From: Salinispirillum sp. LH 10-3-1
GTDB taxonomy: Bacteria > Pseudomonadota > Gammaproteobacteria > Pseudomonadales > Natronospirillaceae
Assembly: GCF_030643825.1 (NCBI RefSeq)
Contig: NZ_CP101717.1
Span: 1,798,001-1,862,000 of the forward strand
Reading direction: 5' to 3'
DNA length: 64,000 nucleotides
The number at the start of each line of letters is the position of its first letter. Positions within the stretch are counted from its first letter, which is position 1. The notes beneath the pieces were generated by a model. The model worked only from the letters and a program-made list of their open reading frames with translations, did not search any database and had not been told where the DNA came from. Positions 29,642-38,790 of this stretch are shown here, in pieces. Both the position numbers and the translations under genes were made by a program.

Positions 29642-30943
29642 TCAGTCTTCGCGCTTAACCGCTGCGTAGTAATCAACGGTAGTGTTGGTTACTTTGGCAT
29701 CTTTAAGCACCACCGCAACCACGGACTCTTCCATTACTGCCGCTTGCACTTGATTTAACTGCTCGCGGTTATTGTAGTAATAGTCAATGACCGATTGTGG
29801 GTCTTGGTAAACACCTGCAATCTCTTCGATGTACTTACGAACCGCAGCGTCTTCTGCTTTCAGTTCGTGCTGCTCAGCGACCTTAGAGAAGATCAAGCCC
29901 GTTTTAACGCGACGTGTCGCTTGATCCTGAAACAGCTCCTTCGGCAACTGACTTGCATCAATCTTCGCCTGGCCACCGAATTGCTGCACAGCCTCCTGGC
30001 GCAGGCGATCTACTTCTTGATCAACCATGGCCGCTGGCACATCAAAACTGACCAACTCCAACAATTGGTCAATCACGTCATTCTTCGTTTTACCACGCAG
30101 AGCCTGGCGCGCTTCACGCTCCATGTTCTCTTTCACTTCAGCACGGAATGCTTCGACGGTGGTTTCACGCGCACCCAGCTCCTTAATGAACTCTTCGTTC
30201 AATTCAGGCAGCTCAGGCTTTAATACTTCATGCACAGTGATATCGAATGTGGCGGCCTTGCCTGCCAGGTCGTTATTACCGTATTTTTCTGGGAAGGTGA
30301 CTTCAATCGTCTTCTCTTCACCGGCTTTCATACCAATGATGCCTTCTTCGAAGCCAGGAATCATTGAGCCGCTGCCCAATACCAACTCCTGATCCGTCGC
30401 AGAACCGCCTTCGAAAACTTCTCCGTCAACCTTACCGACGAAATCGATTTTTAGCTTGTCTTCTTTAACGCTCTTACGCTTCACAGCCTTATACTCAGAA
30501 CGCTGTTTACGCAGAGTATCGATCATTTGATCGATATTGGCATCGCTGACATCTACATCAGCCACTTCAACACTGACCTTGCTCAAGTCACCCAGCTCTA
30601 CTTCTGGGAATACTTCAAACACGGCCGTAAATTCGATATTACCGCCATCTTCGTCTTTCACGTCTTCAAAACGCGGATAGCCGGCGGGTGTAATGGACTC
30701 TTTGTCCAGTGCAGCGACGTATGAGTCACGCACTACATCCTGCAATACTTCCGCACGAATGCCCTGACCAAAACGCTGACGCACCACACTCACAGGCACC
30801 TTGCCTGGACGAAAACCATCCAGACGAACCCGACGTGCGGTATCTTTCACGCGCTTATCAACTTCAGAATTGACTTTGTCGGCGGGAACATTGATTACCA
30901 TCCGACGCTCTAAGCCAGACGTCGTCTCAACGGTCACTTGCAT
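29642..30943 (-). CDS. tig: Trigger factor
   Basis: Ribosome-bound chaperone and prolyl isomerase meeting nascent chains. The 433 residues have the ribosome-docking signature DGFRPGKVP at about 43-51, an FKBP-type isomerase domain near 150-245 (VGKVDGEVFEGG) and the C-terminal chaperone arms. It lies directly upstream of clpP and downstream of the tRNA cluster on the same strand. Confidence 0.97.
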   Translation of the reverse strand: MQVTVETTSGLERRMVINVPADKVNSEVDKRVKDTARRVRLDGFRPGKVPVSVVRQRFGQGIRAEVLQDVVRDSYVAALDKESITPAGYPRFEDVKDEDGGNIEFTAVFEVFPEVELGDLSKVSVEVADVDVSDANIDQMIDTLRKQRSEYKAVKRKSVKEDKLKIDFVGKVDGEVFEGGSATDQELVLGSGSMIPGFEEGIIGMKAGEEKTIEVTFPEKYGNNDLAGKAATFDITVHEVLKPELPELNEEFIKELGARETTVEAFRAEVKENMEREARQALRGKTKNDVIDQLLELVSFDVPAAMVDQEVDRLRQEAVQQFGGQAKIDASQLPKELFQDQATRRVKTGLIFSKVAEQHELKAEDAAVRKYIEEIAGVYQDPQSVIDYYYNNREQLNQVQAAVMEESVVAVVLKDAKVTNTTVDYYAAVKRED

Positions 30944-31082
30944 GGAAAATCCTCGCTATATTGCTGTCTGTACGTGCCAAAGGCAGGAACTGTAAGGGTG
31001 TCAATAAAAATAATCAACTAGCTTTAACTACAATACTGATTAACAGGCGTAGAAGAGGCACGCAGAGAAGAGAAGGAAAAGA

Positions 31083-31167
31083 TGGTGCGGATGGTGAGAC
31101 TCGAACTCACACGCCTTGCGGCACTGGAACCTAAATCCAGCGTGTATACCAATTTCACCACATCCGC
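31083..31167 (-). tRNA. tRNA-Leu (UAG)
   Basis: An 85-nt class II tRNA with acceptor GCGGATG / CATCCGC, encoded CCA, long variable arm, and anticodon loop TTTAGGT giving UAG. It is the last of four tRNAs in the transcript. Confidence 0.95.
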
Positions 31168-31179
31168 ATAACAGGAGAA

Positions 31180-31256
31180 TGGGGTGGACGATGGGACTTG
31201 AACCCACGACCACCGGAGTCACAATCCGGGGCTCTACCAACTGAGCTACGCCCACC
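31180..31256 (-). tRNA. tRNA-His (GUG)
   Basis: A 77-nt tRNA including the extra 5' G (position -1) typical of tRNA-His, anticodon loop TTGTGAC, encoded CCA. Confidence 0.95.
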
Positions 31257-31307
31257 ATAACCGATATCTTTCATACTGCGGACACCTGCCTACAAACACT
31301 TGTAGAC

Positions 31308-31384
31308 TGGTACGCCCGGCAGGACTCGAACCTGCGACCCCCGGCTTAGAAGGCCGGTGCTCTATCCAGTTGAGCTACGGGCGC
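31308..31384 (-). tRNA. tRNA-Arg (UCU)
   Basis: A 77-nt tRNA with acceptor GCGCCCG, anticodon loop CTTCTAA giving UCU, encoded CCA. Confidence 0.95.
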
Positions 31385-31411
31385 TCTACGAGAGACTGCC
31401 TGCTAAAAAAG

Positions 31412-31488
<77 letters not shown>

Positions 31489-31514
31489 ACGACCCGCGTT
31501 TCAGCGTGGTGCGC

Positions 31515-31543
31515 ATATTACTGACGGGTATGGTGGTCGTCAA
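31515..31543 (-). promoter_or_regulatory. Sigma70 promoter of the tRNA cluster
   Basis: TTGACG (31543-31538), a 17-nt spacer, then TAATAT (31520-31515) on the minus strand, followed by a GC-rich discriminator GCGCACC. A GC-rich discriminator is typical of stringently controlled stable-RNA promoters. Transcription should start near 31508, about 20 nt before tRNA-Pro. Confidence 0.85.
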
Positions 31544-31682
31544 CCTATTTTTAAAAAGAATTTCTAAAAAACCACAGACAAAACAAATGGATAGCTAATA
31601 GTCACCTTCTAGTAGCCTTGCTTGGACTTGCCGCCACGGGCATGCGAAAATACCTCCATCAGTTCAAGGAGTTACAGGTTCC

Positions 31683-32549
31683 ATGGCAGCAACACTCATC
31701 GATGGCAAAGCCATCGCCGCCGAACTAAAGGCAGAAATACGCCGTTCGGTATTGTCATTGACGCAAGCAGGCCATCGCCCCCCAGGCTTGGCCGTAATAC
31801 TGGTAGGCGCCGACCCTGCCAGTGAGGTATATGTTAATTCGAAGCGCAAGAGTTGTGAGGAGATCGGTTTCAAGTCGCTCTCTTACGATCTGCCAGACAC
31901 CACCAGTCAACGTGAGCTGCTCGCTTTAATAGATGAGTTGAACGACGACCCCACCATCGACGGCATACTGGTACAATCTCCGTTGCCCGATCAGATAGAC
32001 GAGCAAAAAGTCGTGGAGCGCATTCGCCCGACCAAGGACGTTGATGGTTTTCACCCGTATAATGTGGGCCGCCTAGCCTTGCGTATGCCGCATCTCGAGT
32101 CGTGCACGCCACGTGGCATCATGACGCTCTTAAAATCGACGGGCGAAAACATTCGCGGCAAGCACGCCGTGATTGTCGGTGCGTCCAATCACGTCGGCCG
32201 CCCAATGGCTCTGGAACTGTTGCTGGCTGGTTGTACGACGACCATTACCCACCGCTTCACCGATGATTTGTCCTATCATGTGAAACAGGCAGACATCGTG
32301 GTGGTCGCCGTGGGCATTCCCGGCTTGGTAAAAGGCGAGTGGATTAAGCCCGGTGCCATTGTTATCGATGTGGGCATTAACCGCCAAGCCGATGGCAAAT
32401 TGATTGGCGATGTAGAGTTTGACGTGGCGGCCCAACGCGCGTCGTTTATAACCCCCGTTCCCGGTGGTGTAGGTCCCATGACGGTGGCTACTCTGATGGA
32501 GAACACATATATAGCGGCGACTGCGCTGCATGGCTTAGGAGCAGAGTAA
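31683..32549 (+). CDS. folD: Bifunctional methylene-THF dehydrogenase/cyclohydrolase FolD
   Basis: Interconverts methylene-, methenyl- and formyl-tetrahydrofolate in one-carbon metabolism. The 288 residues have the catalytic [13 protein letters not shown] motif near 50 and the C-terminal signature [18 protein letters not shown]. An AAGGAG lies 11 nt upstream of the ATG. It is divergent from the tRNA-tig block and heads a folD-ppiB-lpxH run. As I recall, cysS and glnS lie between folD and ppiB in Pseudomonas; they are absent here. Confidence 0.97.
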   Translation: MAATLIDGKAIAAELKAEIRRSVLSLTQAGHRPPGLAVILVGADPASEVYVNSKRKSCEEIGFKSLSYDLPDTTSQRELLALIDELNDDPTIDGILVQSPLPDQIDEQKVVERIRPTKDVDGFHPYNVGRLALRMPHLESCTPRGIMTLLKSTGENIRGKHAVIVGASNHVGRPMALELLLAGCTTTITHRFTDDLSYHVKQADIVVVAVGIPGLVKGEWIKPGAIVIDVGINRQADGKLIGDVEFDVAAQRASFITPVPGGVGPMTVATLMENTYIAATALHGLGAE

Positions 32550-33047
32550 ATGAAAGTATTAATGAAAACATCCATGGGCGACGTCACCCTGGAACTGTTC
32601 GAGGACAAAGCACCACTGACGGTGGCTAATTTCGTTAACTATGTAAAAGAAGGCTTTTACGACGGCCTGATTTTTCATCGTGTGATCGACGGTTTTATGA
32701 TTCAAGGCGGTGGCTTTGAGCCCGGCATGAAACAGAAAGAAAATGGTGAGCCGATCAAAAACGAAGCGAATAATGGCGTTTCTAACGACGTAGGCACCAT
32801 CGCGATGGCGCGCACCATGGACCCGCATTCGGCAACAGCGCAATTTTTTATCAACGTATCGAACAACAGCTTCCTGAATCACCGCAGTGAAACGATGGAC
32901 GGCTGGGGCTATGCGGCCTTTGGTAAAGTGGTCGATGGCATGGACGTAGTCAATAAGATCAAAGAAGTGAAGACAGGCATTGGTGGCGGCCATCAGGACG
33001 TTCCCTTGGAAGATGTCCTCATTGAATCCATGACGCTTGTTGACTGA
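32550..33047 (+). CDS. ppiB: Cyclophilin-type prolyl isomerase PpiB
   Basis: Cytoplasmic peptidyl-prolyl isomerase of 165 residues with no signal peptide. Cyclophilin motifs are [18 protein letters not shown] and [13 protein letters not shown]. It starts immediately after the folD stop with an AGGAG inside the end of folD, so the two are coupled. Confidence 0.95.
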   Translation: MKVLMKTSMGDVTLELFEDKAPLTVANFVNYVKEGFYDGLIFHRVIDGFMIQGGGFEPGMKQKENGEPIKNEANNGVSNDVGTIAMARTMDPHSATAQFFINVSNNSFLNHRSETMDGWGYAAFGKVVDGMDVVNKIKEVKTGIGGGHQDVPLEDVLIESMTLVD

Positions 33048-33049
33048 TC

Positions 33050-33799
33050 ATGCATATAGCCATATCCGACCTTCATCTAAGTCCCGAGCGACCAGACCTG
33101 ATTGCCGGATTCCAACGTTTCTGCCTGCGCTTGCCGGCAGAAACGAAGTCTTTATGGATTCTTGGTGACCTCTTCGACTTCTGGATCGGTGACGACGCAC
33201 CGAACCCGGCCGCTGAGCCGGTGATCAAGGCTCTGCGTCCACTGCAAGCCAGAGGCGTTAGTCTGCATTTTGTGCCCGGCAATCGTGATTTCCTGGTGGG
33301 TGAGCAGTTCGCTCAAGCAGCTGGTCTGCAGATTCATCCAGAAGGTAAGGTGTTGTCGATCAATGGACGAGCCACTTGGCTTATTCACGGCGATCACCTC
33401 TGCATTGACGATGCACGCTATATGGAATTTCGTCGCATGGTTCGCAACCCCGGCTGGCAAATGGACTTTCTAAGCAAGCCTTTGGATGTTCGTATTGCCA
33501 TGGCAAAACAAGCGCGCAGTGTGTCAGCGTCGGAGAATGCCACCAAAGCTGAAGACATCATGGACGTGAATCCGGAGTACACCGCCGCTCAAGTATCGAC
33601 ACACGGTGCCCTGGATATTCTGCATGGCCATACCCACCGCCCAGCCTTTCATGGATTGAATGAGGAAGGCACACGCTATGTCTTGGGCGATTGGGAAAAC
33701 GGTCAAGCCGTTATCTGCCAATGGGACAACGACAGTGCGCCGGTGCTTAAACGGATGAATTACGCGGCAGAAGATGCGTCACTGGGCACGCCGCTGTGA
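33050..33799 (+). CDS. lpxH: UDP-2,3-diacylglucosamine diphosphatase LpxH
   Basis: Calcineurin-like, Mn-dependent enzyme that makes lipid X in the lipid A pathway at the inner membrane surface. The 249 residues contain the metal motifs SDLHLS, GDLFDFWIGDD, PGNRDFLVG and GHTHRP. It starts 2 nt after ppiB. Its last 40 bp overlap, tail to tail, the end of the opposite-strand miaE. Confidence 0.95.
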   Translation: MHIAISDLHLSPERPDLIAGFQRFCLRLPAETKSLWILGDLFDFWIGDDAPNPAAEPVIKALRPLQARGVSLHFVPGNRDFLVGEQFAQAAGLQIHPEGKVLSINGRATWLIHGDHLCIDDARYMEFRRMVRNPGWQMDFLSKPLDVRIAMAKQARSVSASENATKAEDIMDVNPEYTAAQVSTHGALDILHGHTHRPAFHGLNEEGTRYVLGDWENGQAVICQWDNDSAPVLKRMNYAAEDASLGTPL

Positions 33800-34398
33800 A
33801 AGCGAAACTCTTCAGACACTGAATTGATGAGTTCATTCTCTCGCACTCTGAGTTCATCGATTCTACTATCGATGGGCTCAGGTGCCACCGCCCTTGCCTG
33901 CTTTAGATAAATCTCGAAATGCCGCGCCTCAGATTTGAGCAAGCCGCGGTAGAAAGTCTGCAACTCCTCATCCAGATAAGGGGCTATTGCCGCGAAGCGC
34001 TCGCAGGAACGGGCTTCTATCAAGGCACCGATGATCAACTTATCCACCAACTGCCAAGGCTCTTCTTTGCGCGCCTGCTTTAGCAATTCACTGGCGTATT
34101 TCGCAGCGGTCAAGTGCGTGTATTCAATGCCACGCTTCTGCATGATTTTAAGCACCTGCTCGAAATGCACCAACTCTTCCCGCGCCAACTTGCTCAGTCG
34201 GTTGAGGAAAGTCGGATATTCGAGATAGCGATACATCATCCCCAACGCCGTCGAGGCCGCTTTTTTTTCGCAGTGCGCATGATCAATCAGCATGATGGTC
34301 TGATTCTCCAAAGCCCAGTGCACCCATGCTTGGGGCGTTGGTACAATTAAGAACTCAGTAATATGGGCTAGGTCATCGGCCATTGACGTGCTCTGCAT
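33760..34398 (-). CDS. miaE: tRNA 2-methylthio-N6-isopentenyladenosine hydroxylase MiaE
   Basis: Non-haem diiron monooxygenase that hydroxylates the ms2i6A base at tRNA position 37. It is a four-helix ferritin-like protein with ligand motifs of the type DHAHCEKKAAST, REELVHFEQV, EARSCERF and SEARHFEIY. The ATG at 34398 is preferred because GAGG lies about 10 nt upstream; an ATG 9 nt earlier overlaps that site. That start gives 212 residues. Its 3' end overlaps lpxH by 40 bp. Confidence 0.92.
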   Translation of the reverse strand: MQSTSMADDLAHITEFLIVPTPQAWVHWALENQTIMLIDHAHCEKKAASTALGMMYRYLEYPTFLNRLSKLAREELVHFEQVLKIMQKRGIEYTHLTAAKYASELLKQARKEEPWQLVDKLIIGALIEARSCERFAAIAPYLDEELQTFYRGLLKSEARHFEIYLKQARAVAPEPIDSRIDELRVRENELINSVSEEFRFHSGVPSDASSAA

Positions 34399-34542
34399 CG
34401 GAGTCATTCCTCAATAAAATCGCGCGCATTCTACGCCAGAGGCCTCAGGCGTAGCAAATAAGCCAGCGAATTAAGCGCTTCGATACGCACAACAACCCAA
34501 TGCTAAGTTACAATGAAGTCATCTAAGGGCAAGAGAAGACAC

Positions 34543-36255
34543 ATGGACATCAGCAATCAAGTCATACTGTTCACTGGGCTACTGTTTCTGGTCAGCATTT
34601 TGGCAAGCATATTGTCGGCTCGCCTAGGTGCGCCACTGCTTCTGGTGTTCCTAGTACTCGGCATGGCATTGGGTGAAGATGGTTTTGGCTTGGTTTTTCA
34701 AGATATTCAAATGGCACACCTCATCGGTAGCCTGGCCCTTGCGATCATTCTGTTTGATGGTGGCTTAAACACCCAAACCTCCAGTTTCCGCGTCGGTCTA
34801 AAACCGGCGATATCCTTGGCCACCGTAGGGGTGGTCATCACCGCCGGCATCACTGGGCTCATTGCCACCTATGTACTCGGCTTACCACTCATCTACGGCT
34901 TATTAATGGGTGCCATTGTTGGCTCGACCGACGCGGCTGCCGTGTTTTCGCTGCTGCATACCGCCAAGCTCGAATTGAAGCAGCGTGTTGGTGCCACCTT
35001 GGAAATAGAATCCGGCAGCAACGATCCAATGGCCATTTTCTTGACGGTCGTGCTGATCGAGCTGATCGTCTCAGGGCACACCCGTGTCGATTTTATTGTG
35101 TTAATTGAGTTCCTGCGCCAAATGGGCCTCGGTGGTCTGCTTGGCGTGCTAGGGGGCATCGCAGCGGCGCGTCTGATCAATGCGGTGCCCCTATCGGCTG
35201 GCCTCTATCCTTTGTTGGCGATGTCGTTAGGCTTGCTGATCTTCGGGCTTACTTCCGTAATAGGTGGCAGTGGTTTCTTAGCGGTTTATTTGGCCGGCAT
35301 TATGCTCAGCAATCGCCGCGTGCAATCGTCGCAAAATATCCTGCGCTTTCACAACGGACTGGCGTGGATGAGTCAGATCATCATGTTCCTGATGCTCGGC
35401 CTATTGGTAGCGCCATCAGAGCTGATCCCGACCAGTCTAGAAGCCCTGTTTATTGCTATTGCACTGATTTTCATCGCCCGCCCGATTGCCGTTGTAATCA
35501 GCCTACTACCTTTCCAGTTTTCATGGCGAGAGCAAGCCTTTATCAGCTGGGTAGGGTTACGCGGTGCCGTCCCCATCATACTGGCGATATTTCCACTGCT
35601 CGCTGGTGTCGTGGGCGCTGAAATGTTGTTTAACGTAGCCTTCTTCGTCGTGCTGGTGTCGCTGGTGGTGCAAGGCTGGAGCCTTACATTGGTGGCGCGC
35701 TGGCTCAAAGTAGAGATACCACCGAACGACAACCTCGCCCAACGTTTAGAGCTCGATCTGCCCGGGCAGCCGGATTATGAACTGGTGGGATATCGGATTA
35801 CCGAAGACGCCTCGGTATTCGGCCGGTCGCCGCTCAAAGTCAATTACCCGGAAGGCGTCAAACCCGCGCTGTTACTGCGCAACCGGGAAATTCTAGGGAT
35901 CGATGAAGTTGATCGGCTGGAGGAAGGCGATGCCATCTATCTAGCAGCCCCTCGATCGATGGTTGATGAAATTGACCGCCTGTTTGTCTCCATTAAGGCC
36001 ACCAGCCGACTGGCAGACAAGCAGTTCTTTGGCGAATTTGTCATCAATGGCGACACCAGCCTGCAGAACCTGTCTCTGATGTACGGTTTTACCCTGCCAG
36101 AAGACGCACACAATTTGTCACTGCACGACTATTTGTGCAGGAAATTTAACCAGCCGGTGGTCGGTGACCGCGTTGAGATGGGAACCGTTGAGTTCGTGGT
36201 GCGGGAGATGGAAAACGAACGCTGTGTTAAGGTTGGCTTGAAGTTGGTGCTTTAG
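34543..36255 (+). CDS. K+/H+ antiporter, NhaP2/CvrA type
   Basis: CPA1-family cation/proton antiporter of the inner membrane with a cytoplasmic regulatory tail. About twelve hydrophobic spans cover residues 1-395, including the ion-site pattern GSTDAAAVFSL, LEIESGSNDPMA and WVGLRGAVPI. After about 400 a TrkA_C-like domain and a CorC/HlyC-like C-terminal domain follow. The ATG at 34543 fits the family start MDISNQVILFTG; ten further codons upstream are in frame. Confidence 0.9.
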   Translation: MDISNQVILFTGLLFLVSILASILSARLGAPLLLVFLVLGMALGEDGFGLVFQDIQMAHLIGSLALAIILFDGGLNTQTSSFRVGLKPAISLATVGVVITAGITGLIATYVLGLPLIYGLLMGAIVGSTDAAAVFSLLHTAKLELKQRVGATLEIESGSNDPMAIFLTVVLIELIVSGHTRVDFIVLIEFLRQMGLGGLLGVLGGIAAARLINAVPLSAGLYPLLAMSLGLLIFGLTSVIGGSGFLAVYLAGIMLSNRRVQSSQNILRFHNGLAWMSQIIMFLMLGLLVAPSELIPTSLEALFIAIALIFIARPIAVVISLLPFQFSWREQAFISWVGLRGAVPIILAIFPLLAGVVGAEMLFNVAFFVVLVSLVVQGWSLTLVARWLKVEIPPNDNLAQRLELDLPGQPDYELVGYRITEDASVFGRSPLKVNYPEGVKPALLLRNREILGIDEVDRLEEGDAIYLAAPRSMVDEIDRLFVSIKATSRLADKQFFGEFVINGDTSLQNLSLMYGFTLPEDAHNLSLHDYLCRKFNQPVVGDRVEMGTVEFVVREMENERCVKVGLKLVL

Positions 36256-36265
36256 GGTCTGAACC

Positions 36266-36325
36266 GTAGGGCGGCGTGTTCACACCCGCCACCGCACAGC
36301 CGCGGGTGTGAACACACCGCCCTAC
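36266..36325. repeat. Large palindrome with 24-bp arms
   Basis: The left arm at 36266-36289 (GTAGGGCGGCGTGTTCACAC then CCGC) and right arm at 36302-36325 pair over 24 bp with one G/A difference that still allows a G-U pair; the loop is 12 nt. It lies between convergent genes. It resembles intergenic palindromic repeat (REP-like) units more than an intrinsic terminator, since no T run follows. Confidence 0.85.
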
Positions 36326-36349
36326 CCGCCGACATCATTGTTGCTTGGA

Positions 36350-36835
36350 TCAATCGCGAAAGTTCTCAAACTGCAATGGCAGCGCGATATCGGCCTTACG
36401 CAACATCGCAATGGTTTCCTGCAACTCGTCGCGCTTCTTACCCGTCACCCGTACCTTGTCGCCCTGGATAGACGCCTGCACTTTGATCTTACTGTCTTTA
36501 ATCAATTTGACAATTTGCTTCGCCGTGGGTTGATCGATGCCTTGTTTGAAGGTCATATTGAGCGAATAAGTTTTGCCGCTGTGCACCGGCTCGTCTTCAA
36601 TGTCGACGCCCGACGCATCAACACCACGCTTGACGCAGGCACCACGAAACAACTCTTCCATTTGGCGCACCTGAAAATCCGACTGGGTTTTCAGCGTCAC
36701 GGTCAAATCTTTCAATTCAATGCTGGACTCGACGCCGCGAAAGTCGAACCGGGTACCCAATTCACGGGTCGCATTTTCCACTGCATGACGCAATTCCACT
36801 TCATCGACTTCTGAGACGATATCAAAGGTTGGCAT
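36350..36835 (-). CDS. yajQ: YajQ family nucleotide-binding protein
   Basis: A 161-residue protein with two ferredoxin-like halves, beginning [20 protein letters not shown], the YajQ hallmark. In Xanthomonas a YajQ protein binds c-di-GMP and acts with a transcription factor, while in others RNA or nucleotide binding is reported. It is a single gene convergent with the antiporter. Confidence 0.95.
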   Translation of the reverse strand: MPTFDIVSEVDEVELRHAVENATRELGTRFDFRGVESSIELKDLTVTLKTQSDFQVRQMEELFRGACVKRGVDASGVDIEDEPVHSGKTYSLNMTFKQGIDQPTAKQIVKLIKDSKIKVQASIQGDKVRVTGKKRDELQETIAMLRKADIALPLQFENFRD

Positions 36836-37086
36836 GTTTCACCTGTTCCCTATCCAATTAATTATGCGCCGAATTGTAGCACGATGCGCCGTATTGATGG
36901 GAACACTCGCCACATGCACTGCGACTGGAAACCCGACCGTACAGAACATCCAACCTCTTTCACCATAGACACTGGACAGCTCAGTCAGAGCGTATATGTT
37001 TATGCTATGCGGCATCGTCTCAAAAGGGCGAGTGCCGTACCCACGTAGCAGTGATCCTGCCACTGACCCATATAGGAATAATAACA

Positions 37087-38157
37087 ATGAGTATTTTTGC
37101 CCATCCCGATTTCGACCATCATGAGCAGATCAATTTTGTCAGCGATGAAGCCTCCGGCTTGAAGGCCATCATCGCCGTTCACAACACCAACCTAGGCTAT
37201 GCCCTGGGCGGAACGCGGTTCTTCCCCTACGCCAATGACCATGCCGCCCTTACCGATGTCTTACGGTTGTCGCGCGGCATGTCGTACAAAAGCGCCATGG
37301 CGCGCTTGGCCTTGGGCGGCGGTAAATCCGTCATCATTGGCCATCCGAGCACCGACAAGAACCCCGATTTGCTGCGCGCTTTTGGCAGAGCCCTTGAGGG
37401 CATGAACGGGCGTTATGTGGCGGCAGAGGACTCTGGTACTTCCGTAGCCGACATGAAGATCATTCATGAAACTACAGAGCATGTCTCTGGCTACCATGAA
37501 AAGATCGATGCCCAAGGGCAAGTGCGTTCCGGTGATCCATCCCCCGCAACGGCCTATGGGTGCTTTGTTGGCATCAAGGCCGCTGTAGAACACCAATTGC
37601 AGCGCCGCGACCTAAATGACCTCGTGGTGGGTGTTCAAGGGCTCGGCAGCGTTGGCTTCCGCTTAGCAAGACTCTTACATGAGGCCGGTGCACGTTTACT
37701 GGTCACCGACATCAATGCGGCCGTGCTGCAACAGGCCCAAGAAGAGTTAGGTGCGCACGTCATGAGCCCTGATCAGTTAATGCGGGCGCCCATGGATATT
37801 TTTGCCCCCTGTGCGCTAGGCGGCGCGATCACCCCCGAAACATTAACGCACCTGCAAGCCACTATCGTCGCCGGTGGGGCCAATAATCAGCTGGATCATC
37901 CAGACACGGGCGACCTGCTGCATCAGCGTGGCATTTGCTATGCACCAGACTATGTAATCAACGCGGGTGGTATTATCGACATCTATTACGAACGTCTGGG
38001 CACTCATGAGCCCGCGCGCGTAAACGCTCATATCGATGGCATTCACGCCACGCTGATGGAGATATTTCAGCGCTCAGCGGCCACCGACACGGCTAACAGC
38101 GCGCTGGCTGACACCATTGCACGCGAGCGACTGATGCCGCTTGGAAAATCAGCATAA
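37087..38157 (+). CDS. Leucine/glutamate-type amino acid dehydrogenase
   Basis: NAD(P)-dependent oxidative deaminase of the Glu/Leu/Phe/Val family. The ATG at 37087 has AGGAATAATAACA upstream and gives 356 residues; the frame is open 12 codons earlier. The catalytic Lys lies in RLALGGGKSVIIG and the nucleotide site is VQGLGSVGFRLARLL. Length and GGTRFFPY fit leucine dehydrogenase better than glutamate dehydrogenase. The substrate cannot be fixed from sequence alone. Confidence 0.9.
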   Translation: MSIFAHPDFDHHEQINFVSDEASGLKAIIAVHNTNLGYALGGTRFFPYANDHAALTDVLRLSRGMSYKSAMARLALGGGKSVIIGHPSTDKNPDLLRAFGRALEGMNGRYVAAEDSGTSVADMKIIHETTEHVSGYHEKIDAQGQVRSGDPSPATAYGCFVGIKAAVEHQLQRRDLNDLVVGVQGLGSVGFRLARLLHEAGARLLVTDINAAVLQQAQEELGAHVMSPDQLMRAPMDIFAPCALGGAITPETLTHLQATIVAGGANNQLDHPDTGDLLHQRGICYAPDYVINAGGIIDIYYERLGTHEPARVNAHIDGIHATLMEIFQRSAATDTANSALADTIARERLMPLGKSA

Positions 38158-38205
38158 CTGGCATAATGTGAGGGCTACTGCCCACCCAATCACGGAGACC
38201 TCGGT

Positions 38206-38763
38206 ATGGAACTTTTTGGTAGTTACACGTCGCCCTTTGTACGTCATTGCCGTATTGCTTTGCTGGAAACCGGTTTAGCATGCACCTTTGTAGAAACTGA
38301 CTATGCAGAGAGTGCGCGCCGATCACCCACCAAGAAAGTGCCTTACTTGCATGACGGCGACGTGATGCTGTTCGATTCATGCTCGATACTGAAGTATTTG
38401 CGTGAAAAAGCAGGCGGTAGTTTTCTTGCAGACGTTAAGCAATACGACCGTTTCAGCATGATTAACACAGCCTTGGATGCAACGGTGAATTTGTTCTTGC
38501 TGGAGAAAGAGGGCGTGACGCCCGCCAATAACGACTACCTGAAACGTCAGCAAGCGCGCGTAGAGTCGAGCGTGGCAGAAATGAATCGCTTCGTGCTAGC
38601 ACAGCAAGCGCCTTACAATGACGCCGAACTGCGCTTGGCTTGCTATATCGATTGGGTCATCTTCCGCAACCGGTTAGACCTGTCGCCCTACCCTGAGCTG
38701 ACCGCGTTTGTAACGCAAGCGCATGCCTATGAACCGTTTCACGTCACACGCCCACCACAATAA
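38206..38763 (+). CDS. Glutathione S-transferase family protein
   Basis: A 185-residue protein with a thioredoxin-like N-terminus MELFGSYTSPFVRHCRIALL (likely catalytic Ser in TSPF), the cis-Pro motif KKVPYLHDGD, and FDSCSILKYL for glutathione binding. The C-terminal helical domain is short. It follows the dehydrogenase by 48 nt; a link between them is possible but unproven. Confidence 0.87.
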   Translation: MELFGSYTSPFVRHCRIALLETGLACTFVETDYAESARRSPTKKVPYLHDGDVMLFDSCSILKYLREKAGGSFLADVKQYDRFSMINTALDATVNLFLLEKEGVTPANNDYLKRQQARVESSVAEMNRFVLAQQAPYNDAELRLACYIDWVIFRNRLDLSPYPELTAFVTQAHAYEPFHVTRPPQ

Positions 38764-38790
38764 GCCAACGTCCCAAACCGGTACGGCGCC

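Noticed and set aside
31040-31258. 72-residue minus-strand frame over tRNA genes
   Set aside because: It is made of tRNA sequence (Leu and His) and reads through their stems.
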